A stretch of DNA of 64,000 bases from Halobacillus dabanensis (lineage in GTDB: Bacteria > Bacillota > Bacilli > Bacillales > Halobacillaceae): positions 310,001 to 374,000 of the forward strand of contig NZ_FOSB01000002.1 of assembly GCF_900114165.1 (NCBI RefSeq), given 5' to 3'. Within the stretch, counting starts at the first letter, position 1. Each line of letters opens with the position of its first letter. Below the pieces are notes generated by a model. The model had not been told where the DNA came from. It was given only the letters and a program-made list of their open reading frames with translations, and did no database searches. Position numbers and translations under genes: made by a program. This document shows, one piece after another, positions 53,849 to 61,599 of the stretch.

Positions 53849-54844
53849 TTACTCTAGAATGCCTTGTTCTTCATAGAATTTTTCAGCTCCGGGATGCAGC
53901 GGTGCTATTAAGCCTTTTGCAATCTCATCACGTCCTAATTGTTTCAAGGCCCCGACAGACACTTCCTCCGTACCAAGGTACTCATAGTATCGTTTTGTCA
54001 TGTCATAGACGACATCTTCACTCAATTCAGGAGACACGATGATCATATTTTGGATGCCGACTGTTTCCACAGCTTCTTCCAAATCATACCTTGCTTCATC
54101 CCCGGCTTCGATCGTGTTCGCTTTATAGAAAGGATATTTCTCCATCAAGGCATCCGCAGTATCCCCTTTGATTTCCACAAAGTTTATATCCGTTTGCTGC
54201 ATAAGGTCAGTGATATTACTGTTCGGTACGCCAGAAGTAAAGAAAGCTGCATCCAGGTTGCCATTCTTCATTTCCTGCACACTATCCGCATACCCCGTGT
54301 GGGTCACTTTGGATAAATCATCGTAAGTAAGACCAACCGCTTCAAGAACCTTTTTAGCACTTTGTTCAACACCTGAACCTACTTTCCCAACTCCTACTTT
54401 CTTTCCTTCTAAATCTTCAATCGAAGAAATACCACTATCTTTTAGAGCCACTACCTGGACAACATTTTGGTACATTCCCGCCATCGCTTGAACATCGGCA
54501 GCATTCCCATCAAACTGACCTTGTCCTTCTATCGCATCATAACCGACGTCACTCATGATAATCGCCATCTGGTTCAGGCTGTCCTCGATATTCTGGATAT
54601 TAGCAACAGATGCCCCGGTCGATTCCACAGTGACATTATTGATACTTTCACTTTCTTCAAATACTGGCTTTAATGCTCCACCTATTGGATAATAAGTCCC
54701 TGATGTTCCTCCTGTACCAAAAACAATAGATTCTGACCCAGATTCATCTGATCCAGAGGCTTCCTCCGAACCACCGTCGCCACCACATGCCGCTAAAGTT
54801 GTAGTAAGTATTAAAGCTAATACAAAGAATAATCGTTTTAGCAT
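53849..54844 (-). CDS. TAXI-family TRAP binding lipoprotein
   Basis: 331-residue secreted binding protein. The signal peptide ends in the lipobox TLAAC (Cys near residue 21), followed by an acidic Ser/Glu linker. The TAXI signature is visible as FGTGGTSGTYYPIGGALKP near residue 45 and KVGVGKVGSGVEQSAKKVL near 150. It delivers an organic acid to the fused permease. GGAGGGTGAGAAG selects the ATG at 54844 over one at 54859. A perfect cre box and a GACCA/TGGTC repeat stand upstream. Confidence 0.9.
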   Translation of the reverse strand: MLKRLFFVLALILTTTLAACGGDGGSEEASGSDESGSESIVFGTGGTSGTYYPIGGALKPVFEESESINNVTVESTGASVANIQNIEDSLNQMAIIMSDVGYDAIEGQGQFDGNAADVQAMAGMYQNVVQVVALKDSGISSIEDLEGKKVGVGKVGSGVEQSAKKVLEAVGLTYDDLSKVTHTGYADSVQEMKNGNLDAAFFTSGVPNSNITDLMQQTDINFVEIKGDTADALMEKYPFYKANTIEAGDEARYDLEEAVETVGIQNMIIVSPELSEDVVYDMTKRYYEYLGTEEVSVGALKQLGRDEIAKGLIAPLHPGAEKFYEEQGILE

Positions 54845-54877
54845 CTTCTCACCCTCCATTTCTTAATTCTAGATCCA

Positions 54878-54891
54878 TGTTAACGCTTACA
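54878..54891 (-). promoter_or_regulatory. CcpA cre box, TAXI-TRAP operon
   Basis: The minus strand reads TGTAAGCGTTAACA, a 14-of-14 match, 34 bases before the binding-protein start codon. Confidence 0.85.
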
Positions 54892-54910
54892 TTGAAATAT
54901 TAGAATATTT

Positions 54911-54936
54911 TGACCATATTGGACATTTTGGTCTTT
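54911..54936. promoter_or_regulatory. Candidate response-regulator operator, TAXI-TRAP operon
   Basis: GACCA (54912-54916) and TGGTC (54929-54933) form an inverted repeat in a run of related TTTTGACC, TTGGACA, TTTTGGTC and TTTTGATC words upstream of the promoter. A DctR-like regulator is encoded next door. Confidence 0.45.
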
Positions 54937-54950
54937 TTGATCATTTGCAG

Positions 54951-54984
54951 GTAAAAAAAGACTTTGCATGATTTATGCAAAGTC
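54951..54984 (-). terminator. Terminator after second response-regulator gene
   Basis: GACTTTGCAT/ATGCAAAGTC perfect 10-bp stem, 5-base loop, seven T on the minus strand. Confidence 0.9.
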
Positions 54985-54985
54985 C

Positions 54986-55675
54986 TCACCACTTCATTTT
55001 ATACCGATTTACTGGACGACCAATGCCACCGTACTGGATTTCAATATCCACTTCTCCTATTTTTTGAAGATATTCCAAATACCGCCGCGCTGTCACACGA
55101 GCCATTCCGATTCCATCTGCTACTTGCTCTGCAGATAAGGCACACTCACTTTGTTGAAGGAATTGCAGGATTTGATCAAGTGTTTGCTGATTCAGACCTT
55201 TAGGTAATTCCTTAACACCCTCCTTCACATAACTGCCAATCAATCCATCTACTTGTTCCTGTTGAAGAGCGCCTTCTCCATTTATCTGGGAGTGATAAGT
55301 TTTATAATTGATCAAGGATTGCTGCAATCTCTCGAATTTGAATGGCTTGAGAATATAGTCCACTACTCCATTTTGGAACATAGTCCGGACCATTTCTTTA
55401 TCATTGGCAGCGGTGATTACTATGACGTCCACATCGAATGCATGCTTCCGGATTTCTTTTAGTGTATCCATTCCGTTCAGCCCGGGCATATAGATATCAA
55501 GGATAATAAGGTCGGGGGCCAGCTTTTCTGCGAGATGTACTCCTTCTTTCCCATCAGAAGCTATATCAATCACTTGAAAAGGAGGCACCGCTTCGATGAA
55601 TTGTCTATTAACTTCCTGCACCATCGGATCATCTTCAATCAATAATATATCAATACCCTGTTGTTTTTTGCTCAT
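54986..55675 (-). CDS. DctR/CitB-family response regulator
   Basis: 229-residue response regulator: receiver domain with acidic Glu14-Asp15-Asp16, phospho-acceptor Asp60 in LIILDIYMPGLNG and Lys near 110; C-terminal HTH with LSAEQVADGIGMARVTARRYLEYL near 180-205. Same architecture as the regulator at 23242. It overlaps the kinase gene upstream by 26 bases and is followed, past a terminator, by the TAXI-TRAP operon it probably controls. GAGGAGGGG precedes the ATG. Confidence 0.92.
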   Translation of the reverse strand: MSKKQQGIDILLIEDDPMVQEVNRQFIEAVPPFQVIDIASDGKEGVHLAEKLAPDLIILDIYMPGLNGMDTLKEIRKHAFDVDVIVITAANDKEMVRTMFQNGVVDYILKPFKFERLQQSLINYKTYHSQINGEGALQQEQVDGLIGSYVKEGVKELPKGLNQQTLDQILQFLQQSECALSAEQVADGIGMARVTARRYLEYLQKIGEVDIEIQYGGIGRPVNRYKMKW

Positions 55676-57278
55676 GTAACCCCTCCTCGTATACCATAGG
55701 GATATGGATGAAGATGCTTGTCCCTTCCCCTTGTTTAGAGATGACTTCTATATTCCCTAAGCTCTTGCCTACGATATTTTTCACCAAATACAGTCCTATC
55801 CCTGAACCTTCGTTACCCTTGGTGGAGAAGCCTTTGTCAAACACCCTTCTGTGTTCATCTTCCGGAATCCCTTCCCCATTATCCTCTACAGCGATCGTGC
55901 AATTTTGGCTGTTTTGAGTAATAGAAATATCAATCCACCTTTGCTCTCTATGGACCTGATCAAAGGAATGGAAAGCATTTTCAATCAAGTTACCCAGTAT
56001 AAGAACAAAGTCATGTTCATCCAATAAAGGAGGGTACTCCTCCAACCTGCTCTGTTCATCAATAGCTACTTCAATCCCAAGCTCTCTCCCACGACTCACT
56101 TTGCTCAATAGCAAACCAGATAAACTGTAATCTTTAAATTTGTTCACTAAAAATTTTGATAATTTTTCTTGTTTCTCTGTGGACTCAAATACGAAGTTCA
56201 ATGCATCTTCCTTTTTATCCAGTTGTATCAACCCAGCTATAGTATGCAGTTTATTCATATGCTCATGGTTCTGGACTCTCAAGGCGTCCACAAAAGCTTT
56301 CACCCCGGTCAATTCTTCAGCTAGTTTCGTCACTTCTGTCCGATCTTGAAATATGGCAACCGCTCCAATCGTGCGATTGTCGACACGGATTGGAATTCGG
56401 TTATTCATGAGCAATGCGCTGCCCAGACGAATCTCCTCATGGAATGCAACCTCCCCGGAAGGAAGCACATCAGCCAATTTTATGTCTGGAATGACGTTTT
56501 TGATCGATTGATGAGTGTAATCACCGTCAAGGCCAAGAATCATCTTCGCTTTATCGTTCATGAGGGTGATCTTGCCTTCCTTATCGATAGCCACAACCCC
56601 TTCGTTCATCGCTTGAAAAGTTGCGGTCCGTTCGACAAGGAGTTGAACGATTTCGTGAGGTTCTAAACGATAGGTTTGCTCTTTGATATGCCGTGCAAGA
56701 AGCCAGGATCCTGTTATCCCAAAAAGGGAAGTCAAGAAGAGAACAAACAGGATTTCGTTTTTCATTTCTAAAAGGATTTCTTGTACAGATGGGAGAAGGT
56801 TCCCTACGATGACGACACCTATTTGCTCATGGTCATCATTCATCACTGGTACAAATCCTCTGACAGCTTTACCAGATTCTCCTTGCGCTTTTGAGGTATA
56901 GCTATGCTCAGCAAGAGCAGGGCCTTCATCTTTTCCCGCAGATAAGGTACCAAGCTTTTCTTCCACAGGGTGAGAATAACGGACGCGGTTCATATTCAAG
57001 ACAACGATATAGTCAGAGTTGTTCACCGTCCTAATCCTCTCCACGACGGGATTGATTCGTTTCCATCCCTCCGATTCTATCAGGCCCTCTTTCACTGCAG
57101 ACAGATTTGCTACCGTCCTTCCTGTGACGAGAGCACGCTCTCCGAGTGAGTCTTCCTTTGTCTCTATTGTATTTCCAATAATGATGATGCCACCAATCAG
57201 AATAGCGAAAAGGACAATTCCGAATGATAGGATTGTAATTTTCCACCGGATGGGCATCCGTTTCAGTGACATAACCAT
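55650..57278 (-). CDS. DctS/CitA-family sensor histidine kinase
   Basis: 542-residue sensor kinase with a first helix (about residues 8-32), an extracytoplasmic PAS/Cache domain, a second helix near 175-195, a cytoplasmic PAS domain, the phospho-acceptor region QNHEHMNKLHTIAGLIQL near 345 and a HATPase domain with LIENAFHSF, DNGEGIP and GSGIGLYLVKN. A TTG frame from 57311 lies in a repeat element, so the ATG at 57278 with GAGGAGG is chosen. Divergent from the DctB-like binding protein gene, as in the B. subtilis dctB-dctSR cluster. Confidence 0.92.
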   Translation of the reverse strand: MVMSLKRMPIRWKITILSFGIVLFAILIGGIIIIGNTIETKEDSLGERALVTGRTVANLSAVKEGLIESEGWKRINPVVERIRTVNNSDYIVVLNMNRVRYSHPVEEKLGTLSAGKDEGPALAEHSYTSKAQGESGKAVRGFVPVMNDDHEQIGVVIVGNLLPSVQEILLEMKNEILFVLFLTSLFGITGSWLLARHIKEQTYRLEPHEIVQLLVERTATFQAMNEGVVAIDKEGKITLMNDKAKMILGLDGDYTHQSIKNVIPDIKLADVLPSGEVAFHEEIRLGSALLMNNRIPIRVDNRTIGAVAIFQDRTEVTKLAEELTGVKAFVDALRVQNHEHMNKLHTIAGLIQLDKKEDALNFVFESTEKQEKLSKFLVNKFKDYSLSGLLLSKVSRGRELGIEVAIDEQSRLEEYPPLLDEHDFVLILGNLIENAFHSFDQVHREQRWIDISITQNSQNCTIAVEDNGEGIPEDEHRRVFDKGFSTKGNEGSGIGLYLVKNIVGKSLGNIEVISKQGEGTSIFIHIPMVYEEGLHEQKTTGY

Positions 57279-57306
57279 TCTTTCTTCCTCCTCTGGTAGA
57301 GTGGGT

Positions 57307-57448
57307 TTCAAAAAGGAGGATAAAAAAGACCGAGAAGTTCAAGGCGGCGTAGCCTTGAGCACCGGAGTGTACGGAGATAGGTACAAAAGGAGCGGAAAAG
57401 CAAGCCAACGAAGAAATTCGAATTGTCTTTTTCACCGGACTTTTTGAA
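57307..57448. repeat. MITE-like intergenic element, about 142 bp
   Basis: The ends TTCAAAAAG (57307-57315) and CTTTTTGAA (57440-57448) are exact inverted repeats; beyond a 6-base gap both ends continue into AAAAAGAC, so about 20 of 27 terminal bases pair. Inside is a GTTCAAGGC/GCCTTGAGC hairpin. No target duplication or transposase is evident. It sits between the kinase gene and dctB-like gene. Confidence 0.6.
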
Positions 57449-57501
57449 CATCCTCTAGTATTTCTAGTGTATCACTTAAAAGTCTACCTATGGTACACTA
57501 A

Positions 57502-57515
57502 TGTAAACGATTCCA
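57502..57515 (+). promoter_or_regulatory. Candidate cre box before DctB-like gene
   Basis: TGTAAACGATTCCA matches 13 of 14 cre positions just before the ribosome site of the gene at 57529. Confidence 0.5.
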
Positions 57516-57528
57516 AGGGGTTGTTCCG

Positions 57529-58581
57529 TTGAAAACTTTTGCAGCTATCAGTCTATTCATTTTCACTGGAATTTTTACTGCTCTTTTTTTTGGTTTCGAT
57601 TTAAGTGAAGCTTCTGAATCCCTGGAATATGACGACGAACAAGAGGGACTAGAAGATGAGGTCGTCATTAAATTCAGTCACGTCGTAGCAGAAAATACTC
57701 CAAAAGGGGAAGCGGTCAGGAAATTCGCTTCACTCGTCCAAGATCGTTCGAATGGAGAAATTAAGGTCGAAGTATATTCCAACGGAACACTTTACAATGA
57801 CGAGAATGAATTTACGGCACTAATGAACGGCCATATTCAAATGATCGCTCCAGCCACTTCAAAGATGACCGAACGTTTTCCGAAATGGCAAGTTCTTGAC
57901 CTTCCCTTCGCTTTTCCTGATTATGATGCTGTCAGACAAGCTTACGAAGGGGAAATCGGTCTTACGTTATTAAACAACCTGGAAAATGGTGTGAAAGGAA
58001 TGACTTTTTGGTACAACGGTTTTAAACAACTGACAAGTGATAAGCAGCCGCTCACTGTTCCATCTGATTTCAATCGGACCCACTTCAGGATCATGCCGAG
58101 TCCTATGATAGAATCTCAATTCCGCGCTCTTGGTGCGAGCACGAGCATGCTCCCCTTCAATAAGACCTACAGCAATCTGGAAGTCGATTTTATTGATGGA
58201 CAAGAAAACACACCATCGAATGTCTACACTAAGAAACTTTTCCAGGAACAAAAGTATATGACGATAAGCAACCATGGCTATTTAGGGTATGTAGTCCTCA
58301 TGAATGAAGCATTTTGGGAGAATCTTTCTGAAGAGCATCAGACAATCGTCCAGGAGGCATTGAATGAAACGACCAACTGGATCCGGCGTCACTCTATCGA
58401 AATGAATGATGCCCATCTCCGTATGATGAAACGAGCAGATTCGATAGAAGTCCACTACTTGACAAATAAACAAAAACAATTGTGGAAGCAGACGTTTGAG
58501 CCTGTATATGAGGAAGCTGAAAACATCGTGGGGAAACGATTGATGGAAGAAATTTATGGTATCCAGGAGCAATACAAGTAA
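57529..58581 (+). CDS. DctP-family binding protein, DctB-like co-sensor
   Basis: 350-residue secreted DctP-type TRAP binding protein. A non-lipoprotein signal sequence or membrane anchor (about residues 1-28) precedes an acidic linker, then VVIKFSHVVAENTPKGEAVRKF and EVYSNGTLYNDENEF, with FRIMPSPMIESQFRALGAS near 190 containing the conserved carboxylate-binding Arg. No matching DctQM permease is encoded nearby, and it is divergent from a DctS/DctR-like pair; B. subtilis DctB in the same layout acts with DctS in sensing C4-dicarboxylates. It therefore probably senses rather than transports. TTG start after GGGG. Confidence 0.82.
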   Translation: MKTFAAISLFIFTGIFTALFFGFDLSEASESLEYDDEQEGLEDEVVIKFSHVVAENTPKGEAVRKFASLVQDRSNGEIKVEVYSNGTLYNDENEFTALMNGHIQMIAPATSKMTERFPKWQVLDLPFAFPDYDAVRQAYEGEIGLTLLNNLENGVKGMTFWYNGFKQLTSDKQPLTVPSDFNRTHFRIMPSPMIESQFRALGASTSMLPFNKTYSNLEVDFIDGQENTPSNVYTKKLFQEQKYMTISNHGYLGYVVLMNEAFWENLSEEHQTIVQEALNETTNWIRRHSIEMNDAHLRMMKRADSIEVHYLTNKQKQLWKQTFEPVYEEAENIVGKRLMEEIYGIQEQYK

Positions 58582-58600
58582 GGATAGAGGAGGAAGGAAA

Positions 58601-58906
58601 ATGAAGACTATTTTTGTTGCCGGACATTCGAAATTACCTACAGGGATTGCTGCCAATCATATCTCGGAATCTTTGACTCTAACGTTAGAAATTGATAAAA
58701 AATACGGTGTCATTTTAGACGCATCCTGTACATTAGCAACCGAGCATGGGAGAGGTTTCATTAAATCTTTATTAAAGGGATATAGTCTAAAGGATGGGAT
58801 CGAGGAACCTATAGCAATATTGAAAGAAGGGTATTTAGGTAAGGCTGGAAATGCACTGGAGGCAGCGTTAAAAGATTCCTATAAGCAATACCAACTAAAC
58901 CAATAA
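58601..58906 (+). CDS. DUF3870-family protein
   Basis: 101-residue protein, beginning MKTIFVAGHSKLPTGIAANH and containing YGVILDASCTLATEHGRGF, SLKDGIEEP and ALEAALKDSYKQY, matching the DUF3870 family as I recall it. A conserved Cys in ASCTLAT and the preceding Asp may be functional. AGAGGAGGAAGG sets the start at 58601, 19 bases after the dctB-like stop, so the two genes form one unit. The function is not known. Confidence 0.75.
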   Translation: MKTIFVAGHSKLPTGIAANHISESLTLTLEIDKKYGVILDASCTLATEHGRGFIKSLLKGYSLKDGIEEPIAILKEGYLGKAGNALEAALKDSYKQYQLNQ

Positions 58907-58965
58907 AGCCAAAAAAACCACGTTCTATCCCAAGAAAGAGAAAGGGACAAAAATCTGCCCGAACA

Positions 58966-59014
58966 AAAACACGCGTGAAATCAGATTTGATGATCTGGAT
59001 TTCACGCGTGTTTT
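58966..59014. terminator. Bidirectional terminator between DUF3870 and lhgO genes
   Basis: AAAACACGCGTGAAATC/GATTTCACGCGTGTTTT plus AGAT/ATCT inner pairs with a single bulge, between convergent genes. Confidence 0.88.
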
Positions 59015-59071
59015 ATTTCGTATAAGGAAGCATCGGCGGTAATTAGAGGCTTTTGCCCCGCCCTCGTCCCT

Positions 59072-60277
59072 TCAACTTACTCTTGTATATTCTAATTGAG
59101 GCAATCGTCTGGCAATCTCTTTACCGATTTCTAAAGAAGCGGTCGCTGCCGGAGATGGGGCATTACAAACATGTACCGAACGTTTACCCGTAATCAAGTG
59201 AAAATCATCGACGAGCTGGCCGTCTTTCAACATTGCCTGCGCTCTTACTCCTGCATTTGTCGGAATGATATCATCCGCTTGTATTTCCGGTACCAGTCGT
59301 TGAAGACTTTTAACAAAGCTTTGTTTATGCACAGAACGGATCATCTCTTTCATACCTTCTTTCATATTCGCTCGTGCCATCCTCCAAAAACCAGGGTATG
59401 ACAAAACATCAAGCGTGTCCTTCCAATGAAAATCCGTTTTACGATAGCCCTCCCGTTTAAAGCTTAAAACCGCATTCGGACCAGCGTGGATGCCTCCATC
59501 GATCATCTTAGTCAGGTGGACACCTAAAAACGGGAAATCCGGGTTCGGAATCGGATAGATGAGTCCTTTGACAAGATGACTTTTCTCTTCTGTCACCTCG
59601 AAATACTCTCCGCGGAAGGGGACGATTCTTAAATCCGTGTGAATCCCCGCCATTTTCACAAGGCGATCGCTGTATAAACCAGCACAATTGATCATAAAAC
59701 GGGAATGCAGACTTTTCTCTGGTGTATCGATCACCACTTCATTTTCTCGTTCCGAGATATCAACAACCGCTGATCCCAGCATAAACTCTGCTCCTGCATT
59801 TTCTAACAGGTCCTTAAGTTTTTCACTTACTTTACTGTAATCAACGATACCTGTACTTGGTACCTTCAATCCAGCTATGCCATTGACATGCGGCTCGATA
59901 TCCCGAAGCTCCTCTTGATCGATCTTGGTTACATTCAACCGATTTTGTTGGACTCGCTCATACAACGCTTCCATTCTGGGAAGCTCTTCTTCTTCGGTAG
60001 CAACTAGAACTTTTCCACAAACTTCATGAGGAATGTCATGATCCTGACAGAACTTGACCATCGTGTTCCGTCCCTGGATCGCCATCCTCGCTTTTAAACT
60101 ACCCGGTTTATAGTACACTCCAGAGTGGATCACCCCACTATTTCTGCCGGTTTGGTGAGCAGAAATGTGTTGTTCTTTTTCCACAACGACCATTTTGGCA
60201 TGCGGATATTTTTGCATAAGCGCATAAGCTGTAGATAAACCGACAATTCCGCCTCCGATAATCACATAATCATACAT
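59072..60277 (-). CDS. lhgO: L-2-hydroxyglutarate oxidase/dehydrogenase
   Basis: 401-residue FAD-dependent oxidoreductase. The dinucleotide site IIGGGIVGLSTAYAL opens the protein, followed by HQTGRNSGVIHSGVYYKPGS, FRGEYFEV near 230, YPIPNPDFPFLGVHLT near 250 and NAPSPAATAS near the end, all LhgO hallmarks. It oxidises L-2-hydroxyglutarate to 2-oxoglutarate, passing electrons to the quinone pool. It directly follows the glutarate hydroxylase gene (15 bases), giving a two-step glutarate to 2-oxoglutarate route. Confidence 0.93.
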   Translation of the reverse strand: MYDYVIIGGGIVGLSTAYALMQKYPHAKMVVVEKEQHISAHQTGRNSGVIHSGVYYKPGSLKARMAIQGRNTMVKFCQDHDIPHEVCGKVLVATEEEELPRMEALYERVQQNRLNVTKIDQEELRDIEPHVNGIAGLKVPSTGIVDYSKVSEKLKDLLENAGAEFMLGSAVVDISERENEVVIDTPEKSLHSRFMINCAGLYSDRLVKMAGIHTDLRIVPFRGEYFEVTEEKSHLVKGLIYPIPNPDFPFLGVHLTKMIDGGIHAGPNAVLSFKREGYRKTDFHWKDTLDVLSYPGFWRMARANMKEGMKEMIRSVHKQSFVKSLQRLVPEIQADDIIPTNAGVRAQAMLKDGQLVDDFHLITGKRSVHVCNAPSPAATASLEIGKEIARRLPQLEYTRVS

Positions 60278-60292
60278 TGTTACTACCTCCTA

Positions 60293-61228
60293 CTACTGAA
60301 CGAACCTTCCTCTTTGGCGTAATAGCTCTCTGTGTAATTGGGGATTCTTTTCAAAACCAGCTCTTCCATGGAGCCAGAAGCGATTGTTCAACATCACCAA
60401 ATCTCCTACAGGCAATTCCAGCTCGATCAGCCCGGACGATTCTTCCATCGATAGAGACAACCCTTTCAAATATTGTGCCTGTTCAATTGTTTCAGGATAG
60501 ACGAACTGATCGATGAAACAGATACAAGGTCTGTTGTTCCAGTCATAAAACGTTTTGCGCTGGACATCCTCAGAAACATTCTTGCTAGCAGGAGCTTTAT
60601 AAGTAAACGGGTAAGATGCAAGCGGATGGTTATAGTAATAGTCGAACTCTTCCCAATCATCAAGGTGAAGCAGACGGGAGCTCCCACCAACCGCATTCTC
60701 CTCTTCCATCTTCATCATGAGCAGCCAGTCGGTCGGTTCGTCCACATACGTTCCATCGGTGTGAAGGGTGAACCTCCTATAAGCTTGACGAAGATACGAG
60801 TCACTATCATCTGTATGTTTGACGGAAAAACGTGCATAGTACTTTTGTGACATGGCATCAAAGTTCGGAATACCAGCTAAATGAGTCAGTGCCGTTGAAA
60901 ACTTCACATAGTCTTGAGGGTCTGTCGTACGGTTGCTAAGTCCAACCGTAAAGCCTCCAGAGCTGCGGTCATGCAAAATATGACGGATCGTTTCTCCAAA
61001 GTTTTCATCCAGTAATTCTAAAAGCGTATTAGCTACAATCAAACGCTGATAAGGGATATATTCCAATTGTTCATCACTAATATTCCGGACTTCTTCTAAA
61101 AACCGGTCAATGACATGCGCCTCTAATTCAATGTTGTAAAGACGTTCATGATCAGAATGAGGTTGAATACGATATCCCTCTCCCGTAAATACCGGTAGAC
61201 TTTCTTTTTTCATTTCCATTGCACACAT
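60293..61228 (-). CDS. glaH: Glutarate 2-hydroxylase (CsiD/GlaH)
   Basis: 311-residue Fe(II)/2-oxoglutarate-dependent dioxygenase. The iron triad is visible as His and Asp in FTLHTDGTYVDEPTD near residue 155 and His in NRFWLHGRAGF near 290, with the 2-oxoglutarate-binding Arg in LLRQRGRF at the end. CIDQFVYPET and YYARFSVKHTDDSDSYLRQAYR are typical CsiD blocks. It hydroxylates glutarate to L-2-hydroxyglutarate, which LhgO then oxidises. GGAGGGTACC sets the ATG. The gene follows a 220-base leader with its own intrinsic terminator, an unusual arrangement for this family. Confidence 0.93.
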   Translation of the reverse strand: MCAMEMKKESLPVFTGEGYRIQPHSDHERLYNIELEAHVIDRFLEEVRNISDEQLEYIPYQRLIVANTLLELLDENFGETIRHILHDRSSGGFTVGLSNRTTDPQDYVKFSTALTHLAGIPNFDAMSQKYYARFSVKHTDDSDSYLRQAYRRFTLHTDGTYVDEPTDWLLMMKMEEENAVGGSSRLLHLDDWEEFDYYYNHPLASYPFTYKAPASKNVSEDVQRKTFYDWNNRPCICFIDQFVYPETIEQAQYLKGLSLSMEESSGLIELELPVGDLVMLNNRFWLHGRAGFEKNPQLHRELLRQRGRFVQ

Positions 61229-61452
61229 AATTGGTACCCTCCATCATTTTTAATCGAATTAGGTTCTTATGGGCCCATAAGATTAAAAAAAGCCAGTCTT
61301 TCCCCTTTGAGAGAAAAACTGGCTTTAAACTGCGGATGAACCTCTGGTTTGCAGAGATTGAACAGTTTTACAGTTAGGTTATTCACTTTTACAGACACTG
61401 GCATTGCAACCGGATATTGAAAGGAGTCAGCCTTTCTATAGGGTTGCTTTCT
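61229..61452 (-). ncRNA. Candidate cis-regulatory leader RNA of glaH-lhgO
   Basis: From the predicted start near 61452 the leader is about 224 bases. It can fold a first arm GCAACC/GGTTGC enclosing GAAAGG/CCTTTC, and a second arm AAACTG/CAGTTT enclosing a GTTCA-containing internal loop and CTCTG/CAGAG hairpin, immediately followed by an intrinsic terminator (61283-61326). An upstream GCCAGT copies the terminator's 5' arm and could pair with its 3' arm instead. I recognise no known riboswitch or T-box consensus in it. A metabolite-sensing role is inference. Confidence 0.5.
61283..61326 (-). terminator. Intrinsic terminator inside glaH leader
   Basis: Minus-strand AAAGCCAGT/ACTGGCTTT stem with a 20-base loop followed by seven T, about 55 bases before the glaH start and downstream of its promoter. 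Confidence 0.88.
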
Positions 61453-61458
61453 GATACC

Positions 61459-61487
61459 ATCATATAACTATTTAAATTTTCTGTCAA
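61459..61487 (-). promoter_or_regulatory. glaH-lhgO promoter
   Basis: -35 TTGACA (61482-61487), 17 bases, -10 TATGAT (61459-61464), read leftward. It places transcription start near 61452, 220 bases upstream of glaH and downstream of the ggt-like gene. Confidence 0.82.
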
Positions 61488-61599
61488 CAACCAAGCCAGA
61501 TTAATCTGTAATAGATAATGAGTGTTTATGACACTATAGTACTTAATCTCCCCTGCTCCCTGATATTCGCTTATCTCCTTCCTGACCTTCTTGCTTTCT

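Noticed and set aside
57031-57435. 134-codon minus frame through the MITE-like element
   Set aside because: It overlaps the sensor-kinase gene in another frame and shows no protein family features.
61229-61452. T-box or lysine riboswitch before glaH
   Set aside because: The T-box sequence and the conserved lysine-element boxes are absent; only GGGTACC at the ribosome site recalls a T-box word.
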